From Alentia gelatinosa (Eukaryota; Annelida; Polychaeta; Phyllodocida; Polynoidae), in contig OX465587.1 in assembly GCA_950022655.1 (NCBI GenBank), positions 30,259,716 through 30,323,715 of the forward strand: DNA of 64,000 nucleotides, in the 5' to 3' direction. The position numbers and the translations under genes are program-made. The notes under the pieces were generated by a model that had not been told where the DNA came from, did not search any database, and saw nothing but the letters and a program-made list of their open reading frames with translations. Below, piece by piece: positions 24,311 through 36,301 of the stretch; the stretch's first letter is position 1; each line of letters starts with the position of its first letter.

Positions 24311-25085
24311 ACGATACGATAACTCCAAAGATAAATGACAACCAAAAAAGACATAAATAATAGCGAAAAAATACACAAACCATCACATGTAACGTGTCGC
24401 GGCAAAGGAGGGACAATACAATTTTTTCAGATTTTTTTCTGATCCCACAAGATCTGCATTTCGGCATAGAACAGGGACTCAGTGGAATCCACGCTTTAGG
24501 TATATGTGAATGTTCTTGATCTTGAATAATCTTTTCCCTAAAAATAAAAATAAATTAAAATATCAAGGTGAGAAGTTCAGACGACAATTGTCCACAATGG
24601 AGGTTTGTTCAGTGATTCCTGAGAATGTCTGCTGACGACTTCCCACCTGTGAAATACCTCTAAAGTAACTCGAGCCACACTTCTGTCTGACATTTATTGC
24701 ATAACTAGTCTCCTTAAGCTCAATATGGTTCCCAATTCTCCTCATTTTATTCATCTTGTAGTCCCCAAGTGGCAGGTCACCCCAACCTTCATGTAGCTCT
24801 TGTGTTAAAGCTCGTTTCCACTGGCCGATTATTCGGCACCGATCTGCAGTCGGGAACCACCGAGTGATTTCTTGGGTATACCGACGTCAGATCAGTGAAT
24901 GGAAACGAGACCTGCAGAGAATGCTGATCGATTAATTTGTTACAGATTATGGATCAAGGCCACCAGTGACGCATTTTCTCATAGACAATCTGTGTGTAAC
25001 TGGAAAATACAGTAGAAACAGTGCAAACACTGCACCCTCACCGACAAATTGATACAGACGTACAGTCGGTAGCACCAATAACAGA
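24311..25085 (+). other. No gene recognised; weak CCATTGGCC-type fragment near 24815-24910
   Basis: CGTTTCCACTGGCCGATTAT and GTGAATGGAAACGAGACC form an imperfect pair. The rest is unrecognised. Confidence 0.45.
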
Positions 25086-25330
25086 CTTACAAGGCCGTTT
25101 TCCATTGGCCCATGAAAACGGTGTAGATTTTATCCCATTTTCATTGTGCCTCAGCAGTGCTAAACGTCCGTCGGTTTTTTCCTGACTGTAGATCGGTGAC
25201 GACCAATGGAAAGGGGCTCTTAGGAGAACTCCAAAATCTACACCGTTTTCGTCGTCCAATGGAAACGGGCTTTGAGGTTAACTCCAAAAAATCTCGGCCG
25301 TTTTCGTCGGCCATTAGAAACAAGGTTTAT
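25086..25330 (+). repeat. CCATTGGCC-type MITE
   Basis: Several GTTTTCCATTGGCCCATG and CGTTTTCGTCGTCCAATGG arms are arranged in both orientations around 25190. The same family as 30112-30306. Confidence 0.65.
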
Positions 25331-26344
25331 ATCGGGCTGTGCAGCATTATAAAGACCTTAGAGTGTCTGTCTCACTGGTCATATTTCAAACCCCACTCAC
25401 CAATGACAGGGGTATGTTGTGTAAGTGTTCAGCCACTCACACAAAAGGTGTGCAGTCTCTCTCCTTGTAAGCCTCTCCTTGAGGTATATAATCATGTGCA
25501 GTAGGACCATTACGTCGTAAGTTCACAAACTTGGCAAGGCAATTGGTGTAGAACATTCTTCTGTCATGCAATAAAGATATAAAGGACGTAATATGGTCAG
25601 TTTATCTTATTGGTAGTAAATAGCTTCATGACTCAGTTTTTCCCAAGTTTCTAACCCTAAGTAACTCTTGAGCCAAGTTGTTCAATATTGCATGGGTAAA
25701 TACTAGGATTCAGACAAAAAAATGGAGGACTTGCTCACATCTATATTGTATACAGAGGGATGGAATTTGCCTTTCATGCCAATAGCGTGTAATTAAAAAA
25801 AAAATAAAGTACCACTTGAATCTTAGAAAAGTAGTACTAACAAATACCTTATATTATGGAAATATTTGGATGAGAAAAAGAAATCCTCTTTATTGAGCTG
25901 CTAACGAGGTCGTGAGGATATAACTCTTAGGCAATTTATGGTTTAAACTTATTATAATCTTGAGATGTTTTCTCTCCATTATTTCCTGTGTAGAAGAAGG
26001 ATATGACTTTATCACGCAAAGCTTCTCGCAGTACACTAACCTGGTATAATAAATGGAGACATGGTTATTGTGCCTCAGTGAAATATGATCCGAGTTGTTT
26101 TGGTCGATAATATTCACCGAGTTCGAGTGGGTATTTCCAAACAAAACAACAAGGAACAGATGTAATTCAGACACTTATTTCAGACACTTACTATATGTCT
26201 CCTTATCATTATATATACCTTGAAATTATTTAAAACGCCATTTTTAAACAGGTCACATGGTACTATTAGTTCATGCACAGTGTGCAGAATGACATCCGTA
26301 CAGCTGTAAGTAAGTGTGTGATATTCATGCAGGTATAAAGTAGT
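25331..26344 (+). other. No gene; hairpin related to 5471-5540 near 26085-26150
   Basis: Unremarkable AT-rich DNA. The 94-aa minus-strand frame has no recognisable features. Confidence 0.45.
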
Positions 26345-27000
26345 TATATAGAACGTCCTGACCATGCTGTACAATTCACAGAACGAGATGGTAATTTATG
26401 GTTTGTACGGACCGAGGCATTTATGCTGAGTTCCGTACAAACAGTAAATTATCATCGAGTTCTGTGACTTGTACAACCATGGTTGACGTTATATATTTAC
26501 TATTTACTCTATACCCATGCCGTATTTACTGTAAATACGTACCGTTTTGACATGTAACATAAAAATATTGTACGGACCACTGGTCCGTACACTAAAATAC
26601 GGTCCACCTTGCCAAACACGTTTATTAACATATCGGTTGTTAAAAATAGAATTAATGACTTTTAGATTTTTTGGGGGGTATATAGTAAATATATAACGTC
26701 CAACCATGCTTGTACAAGTCACAGAACTCGATGATAATTTACGGATTGTACGGAACTTGGCATAAATGCCTCGTTCCGTACAAACCGTAAATTACCATCT
26801 CATTCTGTGACTTGTACAGCATGGTCAGGACGTTCTATATAAATACCCGAATTTGGCTTAACAACCAATTTTTTAATAAACGTGTATGGTAAGGTGGTCT
26901 GTATTTTGGTGTACGGACCGCTGGTCCGTACAGTATTTTTACGTCATATGCCGAAACGGTGCGTATATACAGTATATACGGCATGGGTATATAGTAATCA
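26345..27000 (+). repeat. Two family-e foldbacks in opposite orientation
   Basis: Hairpins at 26346-26490 and 26696-26835 (GACCATGCTGTACAA type) alternate with GTCCGTAC-bearing modules at 26495-26695 and 26840-26995. The modules are complementary to one another, so the whole block is an inverted pair. Confidence 0.8.
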
Positions 27001-27962
27001 ATGCTACTTCAACTATCCTTTCTGCATAGGTATCAGTATAAAGATATCCTTGAATATTTCATCGCAGTTTGCATATATCTGAGATTTTTACGGAAACCTT
27101 TTAATTATTTTATTTCTACAGACATCATAGCACGGAGGTGATATAAACGAAAAAGTGCCCGGCTTGTAAGTTGAAAGTACTTGTATGCTTTTCATGTGGT
27201 CTTTACAATCCCAACACAGGTGTTGTGGTAAAAAGAAGACACCCGGAGTCGCTCCTCACAAATAAATACCTCAACCTCGACGTGAATGCAGAGAATAAAA
27301 AAAAGAATTTATCGACATTCACATAGCATCAACGAATCACTTGGCAGTTCGGAATTTGATCTGAAAATAAGTGATTACCCTCCTAAAGTCTGTTTACACC
27401 TGCCGACTTATGATAAATGATAAATCTGTTAGATTTATCATTTTTGTCAAAAATCGGAAACAGAAAATAAAAAAGGTCGGGGACCGATAAATGTTCCGAT
27501 TTCTTTTTGCGTTTTTAGTCACCACTTCCCAACAAAATTGTCACCGATCAATTCATCACAATAAATTCGGGTATTGTGAGTTAAGTAACCACATTGGCCG
27601 ACAAAATCGGCGCAGATTTATTCAGCCTATTAAAAAGTCTGTCGGTGGTTCCGCTGACTATATGCCAGTATCAATTTATAACCTCGTTTCCATTGGCCGA
27701 CGAAAAAAGCGGAGATTTCTTTAGTTACCCTGGAAGTCTGTCGGTGGTGCCATCGACTGTATGTCGGTGACAATACATCGTATGCACTATTTCTACTGTA
27801 TATTTCAGCTGCACACATATTTTATTGGCATGGTTACATCATTTATGCCAAATTAATCGGTGAGCATTCTCTGCAGGTCCTGTTTCCATTCACCAATCTG
27901 GTAACGCAATACCAAAGAATCTATCTGTGGTTCCCGACTGTAGATCAGTGCGGCATAAAGCA
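27001..27962 (+). repeat. CCATTGGCC-type repeats from about 27590; no gene before
   Basis: GTTTCCATTGGCCGACGAAA and CAGTCTGTCGGTGGTTCC-type words recur. A TAAATCTGTTAGATTTA palindrome lies near 27420. Confidence 0.5.
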
Positions 27963-28360
27963 GGGCGTCCACCAACCACGACAAGGCTACGACAATGAGT
28001 TCCCGACAATGCCCACAATTGGCCTACGATTGGAGACCTTGTCATGGTTGGTGGACCCAAGTTTCCAACAAGAGTCTACGACAAGGCCACTACAAGGCCA
28101 CGATTGGAAGCTTGTCGGGAGCCTTCCAACAAGGCTATGACAATATTGAACATGTTTGATTTTTCCGACGACTGGATCCTTGTCGTAGAGTGTCATGGCA
28201 TGTTGGGAGCATGTCGCAGAGGTCTAAGATAGGAAATTTCGTTGGAGTGTGCACTTCCCGACACCCTCCAACAAAGCTGTCATAAAGCCCCCCTTCCAAG
28301 CGCCGATTGGAATTTTCTTGTAGGCACTTGTCGTAGCCTTGTCGTGGTTGGTGGACGCCC
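27963..28360 (+). repeat. 398-bp MITE with perfect 33-bp inverted ends
   Basis: Both termini start GGGCGTCCACCAACCACGAC. The interior repeats GGCCACGATTGGAAGCTTG-like words. A diverged relative lies at 36302-36690. Confidence 0.93.
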
Positions 28361-29463
28361 CCCTTAATCGGCCAATGGAAACGAGGTTTAGAGAGACCAA
28401 AGATCGGTCGGCAGATGGAAAAAAAAACATCGCTAAACAAAATCGCCGATCTTCGGCTCAGATTTTTGGCGCTCGCGCCACCGTCCTATTATTTGCGTAC
28501 TAGAATGAGTGCTTCCTATGAATTACCGAGTATTTTGTCGGAAGGTGTAAATAGGTCTTTAATCTGAGGAAACTAAGTAATATGAGAGGGTAAAATCAGT
28601 GTCTGGGCTCCAGTGTTAGATTGTAAAACCGGTCGTTTCCCCGCTAAAGACGGCTTCAGAGACTTTGAGATTGCCGGACAGAATGTAGGGACAAGTATAA
28701 AAAAGACACAACAAGTTCTGTCACTCACCTATTCAGTTACGGAATCCACTTCTTTTCCATTGCATGCTGTAAAATTCTATAGACGACCATGTTAGTCAGA
28801 GTCGGGTTACCGAATCTAGATTATGTGACGAATAAATATTTAGATTTCTTAAGGTTTAATTGAGATCAGTTTGTGTACATACTGTTGACAAATGTCATAA
28901 AACCACCATAACTGGAGAGATTTGTGCCGACTTAAATAAAATTTTAGTTGTCAAATATTTAAAAAAACTTCAATTGAAAGATTCACATAACCAACAAACA
29001 CTATAGCTTGAAGTTTCAAGATTGTAGATATGTTTTTTTTACTTTGTGTTACAATGAGTTTGTAAATCCATAACGACACAACATTTTGGCCTATAGGGTT
29101 GTGGCCTCCATCAGTGTCAAGTATCTCTGAAAAAGTTTTATTTTCTTTTAGCTTCTGGGATTTTGCGATTCTTGGAACACATACTCCTTATAAATCACTA
29201 AAATAAGTTTAAACAATATAATGTAAGATTCCATTTTATTTTCCCTTTTTTATTGAAAAAAAAAACCATCTCTCACCAACGTGAGTTTTTCGGACATCCC
29301 TGGTACGAGATTACAGCAGTGTCCAAAAAGACTTCACAATGATAAACGCCGGGTGAAGAAACATTCATGTGATGATGATGGTATATATTACAGACATAGT
29401 AATCTAGTGCCTATATCTCTTCTTTGGTCTTACTTTTCTGAACATCAGCTGGTAACGAATTCC
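28361..29463 (+). other. No gene recognised
   Basis: A CCATTGGCC-type fragment occurs near 28365-28450, then unrecognised AT-rich sequence. Short frames lack features. Confidence 0.45.
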
Positions 29464-29762
29464 ATATTATCTCACCCCTGATATTTTTGTCCCACAGGCT
29501 TGACATTGGGAACTCGTTCTCCATGCCACTACGAGTATTGCAGTCCGTTCTCCATGGTCTATATCCTGTGTGTTGGCCATTCTTTTAGTGTGTACAGGGG
29601 TGAGATAAATACAGAAAGTGATTCGTTTTGGTCAAAGTCATTGTTCTCCAACTCGTTTGAATGCTACGCGATATTCAGTCGGCTGCCACCTCGTTCATAC
29701 TACTTTGCATCAAACTCGTGGAGAACGACGACTTTGACCAAAACTTATTGGTTTCTTCTTTA
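29464..29762 (+). repeat. Two-module foldback, family a (complete)
   Basis: Module A runs from TTATCTCACCCCTGATA to CAGGGGTGAGATAAATAC. The hairpin (29622-29745) has arms GTTTTGGTCAAAGTC/GACTTTGACCAAAAC and loop GGCTGCCACCTCGTTCATAC. Confidence 0.85.
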
Positions 29763-30683
29763 TTATAGAAGCTCGTAGATAAGGTCAGTTTAACACTACA
29801 GTGCTTCTGGTCTGGTATACATTGAAGATAATTGTTTCACTTCATCTGGTGATGCGATTCGCGGTATCCTGCATTTTATCTGGTACGCTGCGTATCCTTT
29901 GTATTTTGGAATTTTAAAAGGTTTGACTTTGTGAGTGTTCTTAAAATATCCATAGAGAAGCAGAGGTAGGAAGCTTTAGGAATGCAGAGTCACCTCAAAT
30001 CACGCCACTTTAAACCCGAAAACGTTACCTCCATTACCTTAAAAATAACACAGGTATTTTTATATCAAAACGTTGCTTTTGGGATGTCAGTATGGTCAGA
30101 ATAGAACCATAAGGCCTTTTTCCATCGGCCGACAAACACGGTGTAGATTTTCTGTGTTCTCCTAAGAGCCTATTTCCACTTCTGGTCAGCAGTGCCTCGG
30201 TCCGTCGGTGGATCCTGACTGTATATCGGTGATGGCCAATGGAAATGGGCTATTAGGAGAACACAGAAAATCTACACAGTGTTTGTCGGCCAATGGAAAC
30301 GGGCCTCATCCTTAGAGCATACCACTTGGTTGGCTTAACCCTTTAAGGACGGCCACCCATGGCAGAACTCCATACTTGAGGATGGCTATTAGTGACTTTG
30401 TACAATTCTAGGGGACGGGGGAATTGTCCTCTAAACTCCAAAGTCAAGGGTTTATCATGTGATGTAATAGGTTATCCTTAATATCTTTATTTCTATTATT
30501 TAGAATTGAAAAATATGATGTTACATCTACATTCTGTGCAAATTTCAAGTTTATTGTTAAAAAATTTCCTTTTGAAACACAATTTCATAAATATCCAGCA
30601 AATGATGTCCTAAGGCATCATCCGCCCCTGGCCGGTTGATGCCTTAAGGTACCATCCACCCTTAAAGGGTTAATCCAATATAT
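29763..30683 (+). repeat. CCATTGGCC foldback MITE at 30112-30306; palindromic unit at 30600-30665
   Basis: The MITE arms pair over about 55 bp (TCGGCCGACAAACAC, GTAGATTTTCTGTGTTCTCC and complements). At 30600 AAGGCATCATCC appears with a GATGCCTTAAGG partner. No gene. Confidence 0.7.
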
Positions 30684-31015
30684 ACACAATATTGACTGGT
30701 TTCAGATACAAGCGGCCGTATGCTCCGAGGAGTTGATGCGTAGTAATATCCGAGCATATGCGAGGATATCGCGCAGAGTCAACTCCGAGGAGCATACAAC
30801 CGCTTGTATCTGAAACCAGTCTATATTGTATTTATTATCCACCTTTTCTGGGCAAGTGGCATGTCGATATCAGTTCATTTTAGGTATGTACTATTTTTCC
30901 GTACGCACTATTTTCCCATATGCGGCACCCGGAGCATACAACATATCCGTATACGCCGGGTATGTCCATACACACTGCCTTTGTGTTTTCTATGGACACT
31001 TTGTATTAGGTGGAT
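30684..31015 (-). repeat. Two-module foldback, family c (reversed, complete)
   Basis: The hairpin 30684-30833 has nearly perfect 50-bp arms (GACTGGTTTCAGATACAAGC and complement) and loop GCGTAGTAATATCCGAGC. The R1-derived module extends to TTTGTATTAGGTGGAT. Confidence 0.87.
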
Positions 31016-31436
31016 CATAAATGCAGGTCTCCACACACCGTTGTCAATGTCTGTGAATCACTTCAGCAGTTTGGTGAGGGTTTTTTTTCGGGCCCGGACC
31101 AGATGAGAAGGAGAGACAGTCGTATGTGCCGTTTCCACCTACCGATTATGACCACCGATTATGGCATTTAGCACCGCCGACCGATTATGTGACTCTTTTG
31201 GTGAAACAATCGTAGGGTGGAAATAGAAAGAGTGAAATAATTTTCTCTCCATTATTCGCACACGTTGGTATCGCGGATATCTCAGTGTAAATCTTGAAAC
31301 ATGTGTCTCATTTCTATGAAGAATTTATGAGATGCGTCTACCTACACAATAATTAACAATCAATAGCGACAACTAAAATCCTTAACCTCTTACAAAATTC
31401 AGTAAGATATTATTTGCCCAACTCCAGCCTCTTCTC
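31016..31436 (+). other. No gene; fragment of TTTCCACCTACC-type MITE at 31128-31215
   Basis: Starts GCCGTTTCCACCTACCGATT. The partner end GTAGGGTGGAAATAG is near 31215. Confidence 0.5.
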
Positions 31437-31778
31437 TTTTATCATCCACCTAATACAAAGTGTCCATAGAAAACATATAGGCAGCGTGTATGGACATACC
31501 CGGCGCATACGGATATGTTGTATGCTCCGGGTGGCGCATACGGAAAATTGGTGCGTATGGAAAAATAGTGCATAACTAAAACAAACTGATATCGACATGC
31601 CACTTGTCTAGAAAAGGTGGATAATAAATACAATATAGACTGGTTTCAGATAAAAGCGGTTGTATGCTCCTCGGAGTTGACTCTGCGCAATATCCTCCCA
31701 TACGCTCGGATAAAACTACGTGTCAACTCCTCGGAGCATACGGCCGCTTGTATCTGAAACCAGTCAATATTGTGTATT
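31437..31778 (+). repeat. Two-module foldback, family c (complete)
   Basis: Inverted counterpart of 30684-31015, about 420 bp away. Starts TTATCATCCACCTAATAC. The hairpin spans 31628-31778. Confidence 0.87.
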
Positions 31779-32407
31779 TATCCAGGGATATTCGGTGTTT
31801 ATTTTTATCGGCAGGTGGAGAGGCCGCAGTAGACCGCACGCTGACGTTAGACAGGACCTGTCCGCCTGTCACCTGCCTACAACACAACGTCTTTGTGAGG
31901 AACCAGCAGCTACTTGACACGTCACGTGATCGTGCTGACGGGAGAAGCAGACGACTTTTAGAAAACCGGATATCTGTGAAATAAATCTGGCAGAATAGGT
32001 TCAAAGTTGTAATATAATTGTTAAAACGTATGAAAAATGACTCTTTACCGCTGAAAAGGACGGGTTCGTATGGTGTTTTGGTTTTATCGTATATAGCAAA
32101 GTTTATTAGGCCTACATTAAGTATCGTATTACATACAGTGTCTCCCTTGAAAATTCTCGTTAAACAAGACAGGCATAATCAGTAAAGTAGACCTTCAATA
32201 TCGGATTGGCAAGGTAATGACTGCATTTCTTGAGGGTGGGGGGAGGGCTAGTAAGGCTTTTTATTCCTTCTCTGTTTTTATGGTATACATGGTAATGGTA
32301 CAGGCCTTTTTGCATGATTGCATTTCTGTGTTAGTTGAAGCTTTCCTACATAGATTTCACATTCAATTGCGGGTTGTGTCTAATCTATGGACATGCAGAA
32401 TTCATTG
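31779..32407 (+). other. No gene recognised
   Basis: GC-richer around 31800-31990. Overlapping 93-106-aa frames on both strands are mirror images without domains. Confidence 0.4.
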
Positions 32408-32616
32408 TTTATTAATAATCTAGCATTGTACCTATGAAGACCCTTCTCTGTACATCATTACATTTAATGATATTTAAGTCTGTTCGCTAAGACAGTCTTA
32501 GCCGTCCATAAGGTCATCCATAAGTGTTGAATACAGTTGACCCACATTGTCCCTGGGTCTCTATGGCGTACAGAAAAGGGTCTACATGTACGATCCTAGA
32601 TTATTAAACAGGCCCC
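32408..32616 (+). repeat. R7 MITE
   Basis: Ends TTTATTAATAATCTAGCAT and GATCCTAGATTATTAAACAG are followed by GGCCCC. Internal CTTAGCCGTCCATAAGG is present. Confidence 0.8.
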
Positions 32617-32654
32617 ATGACGTAACTTGCGCTGCTTCAATCTCTGTACACTGT

Positions 32655-33290
32655 GTCTAGGGTCGCTGGGGAGCGGTGAGGGGTGAAGGGGTGAGGGGTG
32701 AGGGATGAAGGAGTGAGGGGTGAGGGATGAGGGGGTGAGGGGGTGAGTGGATGAGGAGGTGAGGGGTGTGGAGGTGAGGGGTGAGGGGTGAGGGGGTGAG
32801 GGGTGAGGGTGGAAGGGGTGAGGGAGTGAGGGGTGAGGTGTGAGGGGGTGAGGAGATGAGGGAGTGAGGGGTGAGGGGTGAGGGGTGAGGGATGAGGGGG
32901 TGAGGGATGAGGGGGTTAGGGGGTGAGTGGATGAGGAGGTGAGGGGTGTGGAGGTGAGGGGTGAGGGGGTGAGGGGGTGAGGGGTGAGGGTGGAAGGGGT
33001 GAGGGAGTGAGGGGTGAGGTGTGAGGGGGTGAGGAGATGAGGGGGTGAGGGGTGAGGGGCTGAGGGGTGAGTGGATGAGGAGGCGAGGGGTGAGGGGGTG
33101 AGGGGTGAGGGTGTAAAGGGTGAGGGGTGAGGAGATGAGGGGGTGAGGGGGCGGGTGGATGAGGGGGTGAGGGGTGATGGGGTGAGGAGGTGAGGGGTGA
33201 GGGGGTGAGGGGTGAGGGGTGATGGGGTGAGGAGTGAGGGCGTGAGGAGGTGAGGGGTGAGGGGGTGAGGGGTGAGGGGTGAGGGTCGGC
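32655..33290 (+). repeat. GGGGTGAG minisatellite
   Basis: Purine-rich on the plus strand, in 8-16-bp units of GGTGAGGGGTGAGGG with interspersed GGATGAGG. It has strong quadruplex potential. The long minus-strand frames rich in Ser, Pro, Leu, Thr and His are artefacts. Confidence 0.95.
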
Positions 33291-34162
33291 GTGAGGCTAA
33301 ACACCACCTCTGCTGGAAGCTTGCTCTAAGGCCAGGTACATCTTTCATAGTAATCCAGGTAGCTGTCATAACCCACACCTGTTATAGCGTGACATGTCAG
33401 ACTCGGTTAAGGTGTTAGTTTGCATTTGTTATCTCACCCCTACCTTGGTTTGACGTAAGCTCTCTGATACAGATTCTAGCTTTGGGATATATTTATATTC
33501 ATACTCACTCGAGTGGACTGGAATTATATTTACTGCATACAATAAATCCAAAAGTGAATCGAGCTATATCTTTTTTTTATTTCGAGCAACATGTCATGCT
33601 TTATTTCACCTCAAAGACGGATGACTCTGAATACAAATCCACCATTGATGGTTAAGATTTACAGCCTTAAGTAAAGACATCATTTTTGTGAAAGCAAGAA
33701 CGAAGTACCAAACCATTTCAACGAGAAAACACACAACGGGACCCAGGACGTCAAAGTATATATACTCGACTATATATATAGACATCCCGAGTCAAAAGAA
33801 GCCTCAAGACTAAGGAACAAAATTGAGTTTAACTGGATCCACAGGCTCAAAACCCACGCGCCCGAGGGCCTCAACACGCTCGACAATAGATACGGCTAAT
33901 CATCACAAACACGATCACTTCTGGGTCTAATGCCACGTCAAAAAAAATTTTTTCCAACCAAAGCCCCACCTAGGGACTAACGGAACGAAAAAAGTTACAC
34001 CAAAATGATCCCCCCATAACCCTGAAGAAAGTGAAGATTAGAACGACATAATAATAGAGAGAACGAATCGACTATTTTTTCTTGAATTTAGGAAAAATAA
34101 TGGAACTACATACTCCGCTGCTAGAATGAAATTCTAGCAGAAAGACCACAGAAGAACACCTA
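33291..34162 (+). other. No gene recognised; possible retroelement remnant leading to the ribozyme core
   Basis: AT-rich. Contains a CTGCTAGAATGAAATTCTAG hairpin (34119 on) and a TATATATACTCGACTATATA segment. No RT-like frame. Confidence 0.4.
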
Positions 34163-34230
34163 CCGCACCTTGCCTGATGAGACTGGTTAGTAGTCGAAAC
34201 CACGAGAATAAATATCCTCGCTACATGCGG
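34163..34230 (+). ncRNA. Hammerhead ribozyme catalytic core (candidate)
   Basis: CTGATGA (34174-34180) is followed by a hairpin GACT-GGTTAGT-AGTC (34181-34195), then GAAA (34196-34199) and C. This is the complete conserved core with stem II. A possible stem I pairs 34163-34167 (CCGCA) with 34226-34230 (TGCGG), plus GC (34172-34173) with GC (34220-34221), which would put cleavage after C34219. Stem III is not convincing, since the expected C-G pair beside the cleavage triplet is C-C. The copy may therefore be inactive. Such motifs are known in Penelope-like elements and retrozymes. Confidence 0.55.
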
Positions 34231-34789
34231 AGATATCCTCTATATGGTATGAAATACCATGTAGTGCCAAATGACAGGATGGCGACAGATTGGAATGGGG
34301 ATGGCAGCACGAAAAAACCTGCCACTGGGACTGGAATCTCTCCCGGTATAAGATCTCTTGATGATAGTGATCTTTTTCCAGTTGTGAAACATCTGGCTCC
34401 CCATAGAACCAACCAGCGACGGTCGGGTCGAAGCACTCGCACGCCGCACGGTTCTATTTACCGACGTGAGACCTGAAAATCAACATAAACGGCTCTCGAC
34501 CAATCAAAACGCCGCATTTCGGGGTATGCTGTCTGATAGCGGCGTCGTCCGCTGGTCTATTTCCCGCTTCTCTCTATTCCGTGGTCGCAAAGCGTTGGGT
34601 GAAGAAGAGTGTCAAACCTTGCTACGCCTCGTCTACCTGCTAAAGACATCATTGATACTCATTAAATAATCACAGGAAATATTATTCATGTAAATCCTGT
34701 ACAATCTTTTTGATGTTTAGCGAGATGGAAAAGTTAACACTGATGTTACAAATTGAGCATTGGTGATAAAATATCTTTGAGAGAGATGT
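34231..34789 (+). other. No supported gene; CpG-richer patch at 34430-34620
   Basis: Contains GACCAATCAAAACGCCGC (a CCAAT-box-like site) and TAGCGGCGTCGTCCGC. It could be a promoter, but no downstream gene is seen. The 99-aa frame from 34177 begins inside the ribozyme core and is unlikely. Confidence 0.35.
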
Positions 34790-35395
34790 GATTTTATCTC
34801 CCTAATACATGGTATTTTTCCCCCATACACTTAACATTGGGGATTAATACCCAACGCTTGTTGAATATTCAGGGGAAAAAACACTCTATGTGGTATTATA
34901 TCACAAATGTTAGCCCATTAGTTAATGTGAAGGGTGAAATGAATTCAGAAACCTATTCAAGTTTATGGTCAAAGCAGATTGAGAGAGAGATATTGACAGA
35001 AACACAGAAGTACAAAGACAGATAGACAGACAGACAAAAAGAGGGAGAGACAAAGAAGGAGGAGAGGCAGGGAAGGAGAGAGACAGAGAAGGGGGAGAGG
35101 CGGAGAGAGGGAGAGGCACAAAGAGGGAGAGAGAGAAGGAGGAGAGACAGAGAAGGAGGAGAGAGAGAAGGAGGGAGAGAGAGAAGGAGGGGGAAGCAGA
35201 GAAGGAGGGGAGAGAGAGAGGGAGAGACAGAGAAAGAGAGAGAGGGAGAGAGAGAAGGGGGGAGACAGAGAAGGAGGGAGAGAGAGGGAGAGGCAGAGAG
35301 AGGGGGAGAGAGAATGAGGGGGAAGCAGAGAGACAGAGGCAGAGGCAGAGACAGTGAGGGGAGAGGTAGAGACAGATAAAGAGAGAGAAACAAAG
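34790..35395 (+). repeat. Truncated a2 foldback followed by GA-rich microsatellite
   Basis: Module A of a2 (34790-34945) leads into GAGAGAGACAGAGAAGGAGG-type polypurine sequence (34975-35395) that replaces the hairpin. Minus-strand Ser/Leu/Pro frames are artefacts. Confidence 0.85.
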
Positions 35396-36301
35396 ATAAT
35401 TAGAAAGGGGAAATTGTTAAAGAACCTAATGCATGTAACGTCCGCCAAACATTACATACGCGTCCAGGCATCGGATAAATCATCTATACGAGAAAATGTT
35501 GTGACAAAGAGCCGCGAATCTATTGAAGGCAGTGTCAGAGTCAAGGACACAGGCGGCTGTTTTCTGTGGATAATCGCCTTCTGTTGACAGGAAACAAGGA
35601 GGTCTTGTTCCTCTGCTTCATGAGAGGTGTCACGAGGTGTCACGAGTGCTTGTGACGTGTGACGCCACAATCAGTCATCGCTTCTGCCTAAGCCCAATAC
35701 ACATCTACCGATTCAGGGTTGAACGAAGAAGTAATTCATATTACTCGCAGTTTCAAAATATGAATCTCTAGATTAAAAATTAGCATGCTGACTTCCGATT
35801 ATCAAGTTAGATACGTATTCCATAACACTTTGAGATCATTATAACAAATTTTCAGGAATTTGACAAGGCAAGTTGTCCGATAAAAAGTGACGTGGTGCCC
35901 TTGGAGTTATTCACATTTCAAATAAATCACCCTGCCACATGTTTCCTGCCCTGTCTTGCTCTCATTATGTTATTATTACCTCATTACCTGTTATTGCTAT
36001 TGCATGAGTCGAAAACCTGAAAAGGTGGGCGTTCCTTCCATGGAGGTATATCTAAGAAATCTACTTAATACTTGACAAACGACAGAATATGACAGAATAT
36101 GTTTCAAAACCCTCTGAGATTTGATTACCCTTGGCCTCAGATAAACAGCATGCTGCGGAAACCGTCCCTTCACTACCGGCGTGCCATTCCTGTGACATTG
36201 TTTAAGGTGCAGAGGACCAGTGTAAAACCTGTCCATGAACAGTCACTACAGACTGCTAGGCAGAGTATCCGAGCGTGTATACTAAGCTAAAGTAACCATT
36301 A
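35396..36301 (+). other. No gene recognised
   Basis: Repeated GGTGTCACGAG near 35628. No supported frames. Confidence 0.45.

Noticed and set aside
2545..31778. Rolling-circle origin suggested by TATTAC in foldback loops
   Set aside because: The nonanucleotide of single-stranded DNA virus origins is not matched at its second base, the loops vary, and no Rep gene is present. Kept only as a loop-conservation observation.
32596..33378. 260-residue minus-strand ORF rich in Ser/Pro/Leu/Thr/His
   Set aside because: It translates the GGGGTGAG minisatellite and has no domain or splice evidence.
34177..34476. 99-residue ORF
   Set aside because: Its start codon is the ATG within the hammerhead CTGATGA core and overlapping minus-strand frames are equally open.
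34953..35448. Hydrophobic Ser/Leu-rich minus-strand ORFs
   Set aside because: They translate a GA-rich microsatellite; the apparent membrane segments are compositional.
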